This document shows, piece after piece, positions 19,732 through 29,400 of a stretch of DNA of 64,000 bases. The stretch spans positions 1-64,000 of the forward strand of contig JACRJZ010000054.1 in assembly GCA_016219875.1 (NCBI GenBank). Direction: 5' to 3'. The notes below the pieces were generated by a model. The model saw only the letters and a list, made by a program, of their open reading frames with translations, had not been told where the DNA came from and made no database searches. A program made the translations under genes and the position numbers. This stretch comes from Verrucomicrobiota bacterium (GTDB lineage Bacteria; Verrucomicrobiota; Verrucomicrobiia; Limisphaerales; JACRJZ01). Position 1 is the stretch's first letter. Each line of letters opens with the position of its first letter.

Positions 19732-22700
19732 ATGAAGAACGTAATTATGAAATTGAAACCTCTGTTCCCCCGGTCCTTGAACGCTCGTCTTCTCTCACGG
19801 ATGCGGGCGTTCCTGTGTCTCAGCGCTGGCCCAGGGCGGCTCCTGGCCGGCGCGGTCCTCGGGCTGGTCCTTCACGCCGGTCCCACGGCCCTGGCCCAGT
19901 CCACCACCAACGTCGTCTTCACCAACGACTGCCTCACGGTGATCTGTCCCGGTGACCGGACCGTGTTCATCTGTAGTGACGTGGTCACGCCGCAGTCCTA
20001 CCCGGTTCTTGTTTCCAACAACTGCCCGAACGTGCCGTTCCAGGTGGTTTGCCAGCCACCACCGGGCACGCCGCTGCCGGTCGGGTCCAACCCCATCACC
20101 TGCACGGTGTTTGTCGGTGGCGCGGTGTTTGCGCAATGCGGCTTCACCATCACGGTCGTGCGCGACACGCTCCCGCCGCAGATGGCGTGTCCGAGCAACA
20201 TGGTGGAGAAGGCTTGCCCGGACGCGGCTGGCGGCTGCGGCGCCACCGTCAATTACCCGGCGCCGCTCGCCACGGACAACAGTGGCGTGGTGAGCGTCGT
20301 GTGCGTGCCGCCTTCCGGCTCCTATTTCCCGTGCGGCGCGACTACGGTGGCCTGCACGGCAACGGATCGCTGCAACAACAAGACTTCCTGCGAGTTCACC
20401 GTGACCGTGACCGAGGGCGGCCATCCACCCATCATCGAGTGCCCAGCCGACATCACGGTGACGACCTGCTCCAACGGCGCGGTGGTCGCGTACCCACTGC
20501 CCATCGTGAACCCAGCAACGGCGTTGGTGACTTGCGTGCCGCCGCCTGGTTCTTTTTTTCCACTCGGCGCCAGCGCAGTGACTTGCGTGGCCTCCAATGA
20601 ATGCGGCTCCGCGCAGTGCAGTTTCAAAGTGATCGTCCGCTCTGTGCCGCCAGTTTCAATCCAATGCCCGACCAATGAGCTTTTCGCGACCGTGCCGTGC
20701 GGCTCGAACTGTGTGCCGGTCTTCTACCCGATTCCGACCGTCGCCAACGGCGCACTCATCGGCTGCCAGCCTCCGTCCGGCGCTTGTTTGCCGGTGGGCG
20801 ATCACTTCGTCATCTGCCGCGCGACCAACGAGTGCGGCCAAGTCGCGGGCTGTGAATTCGTGGTCCACGTCCAGCCAGGCCAGGGTGAGCCTCCCATCAT
20901 CCGCTGCCCACAAGACATCCTGGTGAGCACTTGCTCGAACTGTGCCCCGGTGAACTACACGGCTCCAGTCGTGTTGAACGGTGCGCTCGCCGGCTGCAAT
21001 CCTCCGTCCGGCTTTTGCTTTCCGCTCGGCGTCACCACTGTGACGTGCCTAGCGACCAATCCCTGCGGCTCGGCGGAGTGCAAATTCACCGTCACCGTCC
21101 GCCCTGTGCCGCCAGTGTCGATCCAATGCCCGACTAACGAACTCTTCGCGACCGTGCCCTGCGGCTCGAACTGCGTGCCGGTCTTCTACCCGGTTCCAAC
21201 CGTCTCCAACGGCGCGCTCGTCGGCTGCCAGCCTCCGTCCGGCGCTTGTTTGCCGGTGGGCGATCACTTCGTCATCTGCCGCGCGACCAACGAGTGCGGC
21301 CAAGTCGCGGGCTGCGAATTCGCGGTCCACGTCCAGGAAGGCCAAGGCCATCCGCCGGTCATCAACTGCCCGTCCAACATCACGGTGCGCACCTGCAAAG
21401 ATTGCGAGGTCGTCGTTTATCCCGCCGCCGTCGTGGTGAACGGCACGCTGCTGGGCTGCACTCCTCCATCCGGCTCCTGCTTCCCGCTCGGCGTCACCAC
21501 CGTGACGTGCGTCGCCACCAATCCGTGCGGCGCGGCCGAGTGCTCCTTCACGATCACCGTGCGCCCGGTTCCGCCCGTGGAGATCATTTGCCCGAGCGAC
21601 ATCGTTGTGACCACCTGCAGCAGCAACGAAGTCGTGGTGTATCCGCCTCCGGTCGTCACGCCGGCGCCGAGCACCTTGCCCGTCCTCTGCACGCCGCCCT
21701 CGGGTTCCGCGTTTCCGCTGGGCACGAACGTCGTGCGGTGCTGCGTGATCGATCCATGCGAGCAAGTCCACTGCTGCTCGTTTGAAGTCGTCGTGCGGCC
21801 GGGCAATCCCTGCGTGAAGCCGCCGGCCCACATGGTCCTCTGGCTGCCGTTCGATGAACCGCTCGGCCCCATCGCGCACAACATTGTTCCCGGCGCGCCG
21901 AATGGACTTCACGTGAACGGCCCGGTCCCGTTCCTCGGGCAAAAAGTCCTCAACAGCCTCGCGTTCGACGGCGGGAACGACTTCGTCATGGTGCCGAACT
22001 ACGCCGCCATCCAACTGAGCATGACTGACCTGACTATCGACGCCTGGATTCTGCGACGAGACACCGCGGCCAACGCCGGCCGCCGCGTCATCGTCAGCAA
22101 GCTGGGCAAGCAACTCTTCGCCGTCGGCCCGCGCGGTTACGAGTTCTACCTGAACAACGGCGTGATGAACCTGTTCCTTGGCGGCGTGCTGGCGCAGAAC
22201 TTCAACTCCGGCGTCCTCGTGCCGCTGGACAACAACTGGCACCACGTCGCCGTCACGGTGCGCCGCTCCCTGGCCGGCACGGTTACGTTCTACCTCGACG
22301 GCCTGCCCGTGAACGCGCAGCCCGGCCCGATCACGGCGCCGCTGGCCAACAACGCGCGGCTCTACGTCGGGGCCGGCACCTGGCCCGCTCCGAACAGCTT
22401 CTTCCGCGGCGGCATCGATGAGGTGGAAATCTTCAACCGCGCCCTCCCGCCGGCGCAAATCTTCTCCCTCTGGCGCGCCGACAAGGCCGGCAAGTGCAAG
22501 CTCAAGTGCGTCATCCCGACCTGGGTGTCGATCCCGCCGGGCGTCAACTGTGTCACCGTGCAGGCCCAGTTCTGCAACCAGACGCCGTTCCCAACGCCCG
22601 CCGTGTGGACCGCCAACGGCGCGCTGCCGATCACACCGCCCAACGGTACCGTCGTCATCCCGCCGTTCGGTTGCGTGACCGTGCCGGTGACGTTGTGCCG

Positions 22701-23355
22701 GCCCACGAACTTCCCGGCGGGTGCGATCGTGCCATGGACGATGACGCTCCAACCGGCGGAGGGTTGCCCGATCGTCTGCACCGGCCATGTGTTCAACCGC
22801 GGTCCCATTGTCGTTGTGGGACCGGACTTGCCGGTGGGCATCGTCGGCACTAACCGCGCCGGCAGCGTGCGACTCGGCCTCGAGGGGCTGCCGCCCGGCG
22901 TGGTGCTCCGCCTTCGCGCCATCGGGCCGGACATGGAACCGGACATGGGCACGATCAGCCTCAACGGTCTCCCGCCGGGCGAGGCCTGGCTCATGGCGGG
23001 CGCCGCCCTGTCCGCCAAGGACGCCACCGGCTTCGACGTGTCGGTGCGTTTCGCCGACCACGACCCGATCGGCCTTTACACCATCCTGCTCGAAGCCGAC
23101 CTGGACGGCGACGGCGAGTTTGAGCCGCTGGCCTCCTTCGACGTGGAGAACCCGGTGGTACCGCCGCCGCAACTCCAAATCGTGGCTGGTCCGAGCGGCC
23201 TGGTGTTCGACTGGAGCGACGATGGCACTGGTCATCTCGAAGCCGCCGATTCGCTCGACGGCCCGTGGACGCCGATTGAAGGCTCGCGGCCCGGCCATCC
23301 GTTCGACCCCAAGGGCGCGATGAAGTTCTATCGCGTGAGCACGCCGGACGAATAA
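19732..23355 (+). CDS. Giant secreted HYR-repeat / LamG-domain protein
   Basis: 1207 aa from ATG 19732 (an in-frame GTG at 19717 and an ATG at 19747 are alternatives). A long signal sequence ends near GPTALAQ. Residues about 50-690 are a run of cysteine-rich HYR-like repeats, each with an ICP or QCP start, a PPSGxxFPLG turn and a TCVATNxCG end. Two neighbouring repeats (about 20660-20880 and 21120-21340) are almost identical, implying recent duplication or conversion. A LamG/concanavalin-like domain follows (IDAWILRRDT to GGIDEVEIFNRALPPAQI), then two small beta domains, and a C-terminal tail ending MKFYRVSTPDE. It is probably an adhesin or matrix protein at the cell surface. Confidence 0.85.
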   Translation: MKNVIMKLKPLFPRSLNARLLSRMRAFLCLSAGPGRLLAGAVLGLVLHAGPTALAQSTTNVVFTNDCLTVICPGDRTVFICSDVVTPQSYPVLVSNNCPNVPFQVVCQPPPGTPLPVGSNPITCTVFVGGAVFAQCGFTITVVRDTLPPQMACPSNMVEKACPDAAGGCGATVNYPAPLATDNSGVVSVVCVPPSGSYFPCGATTVACTATDRCNNKTSCEFTVTVTEGGHPPIIECPADITVTTCSNGAVVAYPLPIVNPATALVTCVPPPGSFFPLGASAVTCVASNECGSAQCSFKVIVRSVPPVSIQCPTNELFATVPCGSNCVPVFYPIPTVANGALIGCQPPSGACLPVGDHFVICRATNECGQVAGCEFVVHVQPGQGEPPIIRCPQDILVSTCSNCAPVNYTAPVVLNGALAGCNPPSGFCFPLGVTTVTCLATNPCGSAECKFTVTVRPVPPVSIQCPTNELFATVPCGSNCVPVFYPVPTVSNGALVGCQPPSGACLPVGDHFVICRATNECGQVAGCEFAVHVQEGQGHPPVINCPSNITVRTCKDCEVVVYPAAVVVNGTLLGCTPPSGSCFPLGVTTVTCVATNPCGAAECSFTITVRPVPPVEIICPSDIVVTTCSSNEVVVYPPPVVTPAPSTLPVLCTPPSGSAFPLGTNVVRCCVIDPCEQVHCCSFEVVVRPGNPCVKPPAHMVLWLPFDEPLGPIAHNIVPGAPNGLHVNGPVPFLGQKVLNSLAFDGGNDFVMVPNYAAIQLSMTDLTIDAWILRRDTAANAGRRVIVSKLGKQLFAVGPRGYEFYLNNGVMNLFLGGVLAQNFNSGVLVPLDNNWHHVAVTVRRSLAGTVTFYLDGLPVNAQPGPITAPLANNARLYVGAGTWPAPNSFFRGGIDEVEIFNRALPPAQIFSLWRADKAGKCKLKCVIPTWVSIPPGVNCVTVQAQFCNQTPFPTPAVWTANGALPITPPNGTVVIPPFGCVTVPVTLCRPTNFPAGAIVPWTMTLQPAEGCPIVCTGHVFNRGPIVVVGPDLPVGIVGTNRAGSVRLGLEGLPPGVVLRLRAIGPDMEPDMGTISLNGLPPGEAWLMAGAALSAKDATGFDVSVRFADHDPIGLYTILLEADLDGDGEFEPLASFDVENPVVPPPQLQIVAGPSGLVFDWSDDGTGHLEAADSLDGPWTPIEGSRPGHPFDPKGAMKFYRVSTPDE

Positions 23356-23692
23356 TTGAGGGAACCAACCCAAAAGCGGACTGGGGAAAGGTCCGCGGAC
23401 AACCAGCGGGCGTTGGTGCGAACCGGAAGGAACGCGCCAGCGCCCGCAAGGTTGTTGAACTTAAGAGGAGCAGTTGGTGCCACAGATTTCACAGATGCCA
23501 CAGAATTCAAAGAGGCTGCCCCGACCGAGAATCTCACCCGCCCGGTGAAGGTCATTCGCGGGAGAATTCCATGGGAAGACACTTCATCCGTGCCATCTGT
23601 GCCATCTGTGGCTAAATCCAACTGTCCCTTTGAGGTTCAACCCTTCGACGCTTCAACGCTTCCCCTGCTCCTCAGTCTTGCCGCGCCGATCT
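23356..23692. other. Gene-free stretch with inverted repeats
   Basis: 337 bp without a supported gene. It contains an inverted repeat (next entry) and a CTTCAAC-type low-complexity string at about 23636-23665 related to that in the RND gene. Confidence 0.6.
23478..23612. repeat. Inverted repeat, family I
   Basis: TGCCACAGATTTCACAGATG at the left faces CATCTGTGCCATCTGTGGC at the right, about 90 nt apart. It probably belongs to the same class of dispersed palindromic units. Confidence 0.6.
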
Positions 23693-24940
23693 TCAACGGC
23701 GCTCCGCTTGTCGCGTCCCGTTGTTGAGCCACACATCCACGCGCGGCGGGTCCCAGTTGTACGGCTTGTTCAGAAGGTCGAGGTCGCCGTCGCCATCCAG
23801 GTCCGCCAGCCGCGCTTCGTGCCAGCCTTGGCCGACGGTGAGTTCGGTCTTGCGGAAATTTCCCTTGCCGTCGCCGAAGAAAATCCAGGCCGTGGCCGTG
23901 GGATGGTCCGGCTCGGTCTTCTTCTCCGACCACTTGGCCATTTCCGCGACGAAGATGTCCAGGTGCCCGTCGCGGTCAATGTCGCCGAGTTGGAGACTGT
24001 GGCCGTGGATGACCTCCCGCCCGATCAAGTCGTGGCCGGTCCAGGATTTGGGGTCTTGGGGATCGCCCTTGCACTCGTACCACTTCACGATGCCGGTGCC
24101 GTCGCCGGGCGAGATCACCACTTCCGGCAAGCCGCCTTCGACAAGCTGGCCGGCGAAGATGAGGCCGCCCGGCGTGCCGAACTGCACGGCTTTGAAGTTG
24201 TCTCCGCCCGTGTGCTTGAACCAGTAATTGCCGGCGAGCAAGTCGGCTTTGCCGTCCCCGTCAATGTCGGCGGCGGACATGCCCTCGGCGTAAGGCAGGC
24301 GCCCGCTGACCGCGCCGGTGAAGATCGTGGTCAACGGCCACTCCGCGGCGTCGCGCGGGTTTGGCGGAATGCCGGCGAGGAAAATCTTCTTCGCCTGCTG
24401 GTTCCAGAAGGCGAGTTGTGGCTGGCCCGTCCCTTTGAAGTCGGCGATGCACTGGTCGTGGTGCTGGCCCGCGCCGCCTTTCTTGATCGCGTGCCGTTTC
24501 CACGACACGCCCGGATCGAAATTTGGAAACGGGTTCTCCCACCACCAGACTTCCTTGCTCTGCCAGTCGCCGCCGAACACCAAGTCAAGGTCGCCGTCGC
24601 CGTCGAGGTCGCAGACCGCGCCGCCAGCCTCGACGGTGAGGAAGTCCTTCTCGATGACCGAGCGGGTCCAGGCTGTCGCGCCGCGGCGATACCAGACCAG
24701 CGCGGGCGGCACCTTGCGGAAGCTGAGGACGAAGTCGTTCACGCCGTCTTTGTCGAGGTCGGCGACGAGCGCGCCGGTTTGCTGGGTGGATTCGCCGGGC
24801 GTGGGCAGGTCGCCCTTCTTGCTCGAAAGCTGGAGCCACTTGATCTCCGCGGCTTGGCCAAGCGGAGCGACCACAGACAGCGCGGCCAACACGGCAAAGC
24901 ACAGGGAAACGGCGTGACAGACGGGCGCGAAAGCTTTCAT
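23693..24940 (-). CDS. Secreted FG-GAP/VCBS repeat protein
   Basis: 415 aa with a signal peptide (AVSLCFAVLAALSVVAPLGQA). It consists of repeated calcium-binding FG-GAP/VCBS blades with the DxDxDGxxD pattern, for example DLDKDGVNDFVLSF, DLDGDGDLDLVFGGD, DIDGDGKADLLAGNYW, DIDRDGHLDIFVAEM and DLDGDGDLDLLNKPYNW. A beta-propeller is expected. These proteins are abundant in verrucomicrobia and planctomycetes and are generally thought to bind ligands or polysaccharides outside the cell; the ligand is unknown. Convergent with the upstream HYR gene. Confidence 0.9.
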   Translation of the reverse strand: MKAFAPVCHAVSLCFAVLAALSVVAPLGQAAEIKWLQLSSKKGDLPTPGESTQQTGALVADLDKDGVNDFVLSFRKVPPALVWYRRGATAWTRSVIEKDFLTVEAGGAVCDLDGDGDLDLVFGGDWQSKEVWWWENPFPNFDPGVSWKRHAIKKGGAGQHHDQCIADFKGTGQPQLAFWNQQAKKIFLAGIPPNPRDAAEWPLTTIFTGAVSGRLPYAEGMSAADIDGDGKADLLAGNYWFKHTGGDNFKAVQFGTPGGLIFAGQLVEGGLPEVVISPGDGTGIVKWYECKGDPQDPKSWTGHDLIGREVIHGHSLQLGDIDRDGHLDIFVAEMAKWSEKKTEPDHPTATAWIFFGDGKGNFRKTELTVGQGWHEARLADLDGDGDLDLLNKPYNWDPPRVDVWLNNGTRQAERR

Positions 24941-24990
24941 GGCCGCGCATCGTGCCTGCTGGGCGGCGCTTGGTCAAACTCCGTTGGGAG

Positions 24991-25121
24991 TAGGACAGGC
25001 GTCGCGCCTGTCTCCATTTTTCCATTTGCGGCTTCCCCAATAGGGACGCTTCTTGGCGAACGCAACCCCAGCGGTCAGGTTTCATTCCCGGAATCAGAGA
25101 CAGGCGCGACGCCTGTCCCAC
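24991..25121. repeat. Inverted repeat, family D
   Basis: TAGGACAGGCGTCGCGCCTG at the left is mirrored by CAGGCGCGACGCCTGTCCCA at the right. It lies between the FG-GAP gene start and the asd stop codon. A related pair bounds 52602-52739. Confidence 0.75.
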
Positions 25122-25142
25122 GGACAGATGCGCCTCAGCCAA

Positions 25143-26150
25143 TCACAGCTTCAGCAGCTCTTCCGCAATCTGGACCGCGTTGAGCGCGGCGCCTTTGAGG
25201 AGTTGGTCGCCGGAAACCCAGAAGCATAGGCCGTTGTCCAGCGCGCAATCCTTGCGGACGCGGCCGACGGCGCAGTTGTAATGATCCGTCTGGTAGAGGG
25301 GGAGCGGGTATTCCGCCTTGGCCGGGTTGTCCACCACGTCGAGGCCCGGCGCCTTCTTCAGCGCTTCGAGCGCGGCTTCCACGGTCACGGGCTTCTCAAA
25401 CTCCGCGCTCACCGCCACCGAGTGGGCGCGATACACCGGCACGCGCACGCAGGTCACGCTCGCCTTGAACGCCGGGTGGTGCATGATCTTGCGGCCCTCG
25501 TTCTCCATCTTCATCTCTTCCTTCGTGTAGCCGGTCGGCAGGAAAGAATCGACGTGCGGCAGGACGTTGAACGCGATCTGGTGCGGATACACTTCGCGCG
25601 TGACCGGCTGGCCCTTGACGATCTGGTCCACCTGGCGCTCCAACTCGAGGATCGCCTTGGCGCCCGTGCCGGAGACGGCCTGGTAGCTGGACGCGAAAAT
25701 ACGCTTGCAGCCAAACGCCGCGTGGAGCGGATACAGCGCCATGAGCGTGATGGCGGTGGTGCAGTTCGGGTTGGCGATGATGCCCCGGTGCCACTTCACG
25801 TCTGCGGCGTTGATTTCCGGTACGACCAGCGGCACGGAGTCGTCCATGCGGAACGCGCTGGAGTTATCGACGACCACGCAGCCGGCCTTGGCGGCGACGG
25901 GCGCGAACTCTTTCGAGATGCCGCCGCCGGCGCTGAACAGGGCGATGTCGATGCCGGGGAAGGAATCCTTCTTGAGTTCCTGCACCGTGTGGTCGGTGCC
26001 GCGAAACTTGAGCTTCTTGCCCACGGATCGGGCGGAGGCAAGCAACGTGAGCTTGCCCACCGGAAAATTCCTTTTTTCCAGGGTCTCGATCATCTCGATG
26101 CCGACGGCTCCCGTCGCACCGACCACAGCTACATGCGGACTATTGTTCAT
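25143..26150 (-). CDS. asd: Aspartate-semialdehyde dehydrogenase
   Basis: 335 aa. NADPH-dependent reduction of aspartyl-4-phosphate to the semialdehyde, the branch point to lysine/diaminopimelate, threonine and methionine. The N-terminal Rossmann motif is VAVVGATGAVGIEMIETL; the catalytic cysteine is Cys130 in IIANPNCTTA. The substrate-binding stretch GTGAKAILELERQV and the VPVYRAHSVAVSAEFEKPV region containing the active-site basic residues are intact. The length is normal. It stands alone between repeats, downstream of the giant protease gene on the same strand but separated by a family B element. Confidence 0.96.
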   Translation of the reverse strand: MNNSPHVAVVGATGAVGIEMIETLEKRNFPVGKLTLLASARSVGKKLKFRGTDHTVQELKKDSFPGIDIALFSAGGGISKEFAPVAAKAGCVVVDNSSAFRMDDSVPLVVPEINAADVKWHRGIIANPNCTTAITLMALYPLHAAFGCKRIFASSYQAVSGTGAKAILELERQVDQIVKGQPVTREVYPHQIAFNVLPHVDSFLPTGYTKEEMKMENEGRKIMHHPAFKASVTCVRVPVYRAHSVAVSAEFEKPVTVEAALEALKKAPGLDVVDNPAKAEYPLPLYQTDHYNCAVGRVRKDCALDNGLCFWVSGDQLLKGAALNAVQIAEELLKL

Positions 26151-26217
26151 ACAGGGGGGCGACTATAGCGGCGCGCTGGAGCGTGTCAAACGGCGGAAGT
26201 CTTCCCAACCCTACGGC

Positions 26218-26418
26218 CAAGGCGGCATCAAACTCGGTTCGGGAGCACTCGTAGCGCAGACTTTCCAGTCTGCCGTATCGCCGGTTTTCCAACCGGCGAG
26301 CGTTAGAAGAGGCAAGCCGGCCGGAAGTTCCACGGCCTTGCCGACTGCAAGTCGGCGCTACGGCAGGTTGAAAACCTGCGCTACCCGGTGCGCCAGGCGG
26401 GTGCTTGGTGCAGCCCTG
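26218..26418. mobile_element. Family B MITE-like element, 201 bp, with 9-bp target duplication
   Basis: Same length and internal hairpin order as the copy at 14080. Termini CAAGGCGGCATCAAACTC and (inverted) CAGGGCTGCACCAAGCAC have diverged from each other. It is flanked by the direct duplication CCCTACGGC at 26209-26217 and 26419-26427. The right copy of the duplication contains the stop codon of the protease gene. Confidence 0.92.
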
Positions 26419-26420
26419 CC

Positions 26421-29400
26421 CTACGGCGCAATCACGCGGTAAAACCGCCGGCTGAAGTTCGTCGCCGCCGGATCGCGAACCGTGATCACGGCGCCGGCGC
26501 CGACGCCGTTGGTGACGTCGTTCCACGTCGTGAAGTTGGTCGAGCCTTGCAGGCGATAGCTCAGCCCGTTCGCCACGTTCAAGCTGGCGGAGAAGCCCGC
26601 GGTCATCGAGAGGCTGGGTGCCGAGAAGGCCGGGGCGGCGACGGACCCACCGGTCACAGTGACGATGGCGACGGCGCTCAGGACTGAGCCAGCGTCGTTG
26701 GTGACGGCGACCGTATAGTTGCCGCCCTGGCTGGGCGTCACGTTCTCCACCAGCAGCACTGGCCCAGTGGCGCCTGGAAGGTCCACGCCGTTCAGCCTCC
26801 ACTGGTGCGCCAGCGGCGCCCCGCCGTCAGCGACCACACCGAGGAAGAGGTCCGATCCAGCGGCAACGGTCCGGCTCTGGGGCGCGAGCACGATCCGCGG
26901 CGTCAAACTCGGCCGAGCTACCACTTGGTAGTCATCGAAGATCATGAAGTTGTCCCCCGGGGCAAAATCGTTCCGCGGCACCCAGACCGCGTCGATGTCG
27001 CCAAGGTCACGCGCGGCCCCGGTGGTCGTGATGGGCAATTCCCGCACGAGCACGGCGTCGCCCAGCGTGGCGCTCCAGCGGTTCCGTCCGAAGTCCATCG
27101 TGACGATCAGGTGATACATGACGCCGTTTTCGAACGTGAAACCGGTGCGCACGTAATCCGCGCCGTCGTCCAGCAGGTAGGCGATGTCCAGGGTCGAGTT
27201 GTTGAAGGTGAGGGAGAAGAGCTGGTGGTTGGCGAGGTTAAAGACGCTCCAGTGGAAATCGTCGTAGGCGAAATTGCTCGAATCGTCGATCTCCATCAGC
27301 ACCGAGAACTCCACGACGGGCAGGCTGTTGGTGTTCGGCGTGTAGTTGAGCGGCTGCCACACGAAAAGCTGGTCGCCGAAGTTGGGCGGCGCATATCCGA
27401 TGTAAGCCTGCTGCACCGAGCCGCTCAAAAGGTTCGTGGCCACGCCGTTGCCACCGCTGCCGAAATCCACCCAGCCTTTCTGACCGGTGAGCGTGCCGCG
27501 CGCGTAACCTTCCGCCGCTTCGAAGCCGGTCGAGAAAATGGTGTTCGGCGCCCGCGCGGGCAGAAGCTTCAGCACCAGGTTCCCGCCGTCGCCACCGTAG
27601 CCATCCACCGCCAGGCGGTAGGTCGTGCCCGCGACGGCGTTGAACAAGAACCGGCTGGTCCGGTTTCCGCCGGAGTCGTCGTCGCTCGCCACCGGGGTGA
27701 GACTGCTCACCGCCGCGCCAGTATAGACGGCCAGCAGCGTGTCGAACGCGCTGCCCGTCGTCTCGACGGCGCACCAGCCATTCGACGGCGCGGTCCAACG
27801 GTACCAGACGGACTTGCCGCCGGCGTTGCCCGCGTGGTTCGGCTCCCCGGCTTCCTTGCTCGCGCCCAAGTTGTGGCCCGAGACAATCGCGGCGGCGCCC
27901 GTCAACGTCAGCGCATTGGCGAAGCTGTCATTGAAGGGCGCGCCCGCCACGATCACGAAGTTGCTCGCGCTGTCGCCGCGGCCATTGGGCGTGACGACGC
28001 CGATGGGACCGGTGACGGCCCCCGGCGGAACGGTGGCCGAAAGTTGCGTGGCCGAATCCAGGGTGAACGCCGCGCTCGCGCCGCCAAACTGGACCGCCGT
28101 TGCTCCGGTGAAGTTCGTGCCGCGAATCATGACGCCGCTCCCGACCGGGCCGCCGGACGGCGTGAAGCTGGTGACGACAGGCCGGTTCGGCGTCGAGGCC
28201 CAATGCAACGTCACCGGGCCGCTGGCCCCGCCGTAGCCATCGACCGCGATGCGATAGATCGTGCCGGCGACGGCGTTGAAGCTGACCAAGCTGCTCACGC
28301 CGCTGCTGGAATCATCGTTGGCTGCGACCAGCGCCAAGCCGTTCACGCTCGTGCCGGTGTACACGGCGAGCAACGTGTCGAAGCCGCTGCCCAGTGTGTC
28401 GAGACTCACCGTGCCGCTGGCGGGCACCGTCCACATGAACCACACGCTCCGCCCACCGGCGTTGCCCGCATGGTTCGGCTCGCCGGCCTCTTTCGTCGTG
28501 CCCGTGTTCGCGCCGGTCGCGGTGCCCGAGGCTGTGGTGAGCGCCTGCGCGGCGGCGAAGTTGTCGTTGGCCGGCCCGCCGGAAACCGCGAACGAGTTGA
28601 GGCTCGTGGCCGCGCCGCCCGAAGTGGTGACGCTGATCGGGCCAGTCGTTGCGCCCGGCGGAACGCTCGCGGTGATTTGCGTGGCCGAGTTGATGGTGAA
28701 GCTGGCGGCCACGCCATTGAAATGCACCGCGGTCGCGCCCGTGAAATTGGCGCCCGTGATGACAACCGGCGTGCCGACCGCGCCTGTGCCCGGCGCGAAG
28801 CTGGTGATGGCCGGCGCGTTGGCCGTGAGCGCCCAATTCAGCACCACGCGGCCCGAGGCGGCCTCCGCGCCTGCACCGCCGGGGCTCATGTAGCCATCGA
28901 CCACCACGCGATAGATCGTGCCGCTCACGGCTGCGAACGTCACGCTGCTGTTCGTCGTGCCGGCGACATCGTCATTGGCGGCGATGACGGTGAGGTTCGT
29001 CACCGCGTTGCCGGTATAGACGGCCAGGAGCGTGTCGAAGCCGCTGCCGAGCGTGTCGAATTTCCAGGTGCCGCCGCTCGGCGCTATCCAGCGATACCAG
29101 ATCGACTTGCCGCCGGGGTTGCCGGCGTGGTTCGGCTCGTTGACTTCTTTCGTGGCCGCCGTGTTCGTGCCCGTGGCCGAGCCGGAGTTGCCGCTGATCA
29201 GTTGGGCGTTGGCGAACAGGTCGTTGGCCGGCGCCGCGAGGACGGTGAACGCGCCGGCGCTGGCCACAGTTCCGCCCGGCGTAACCACGCTGAGCGGCCC
29301 GGTCGTCGCGCCGACCGGCACCAGCGCCGTGACCTGAGTGTCCGAATCGACCGTGAACACAGAGGCCGCGACACCGTTGAAGCGCACGCTAGTCGCACCC

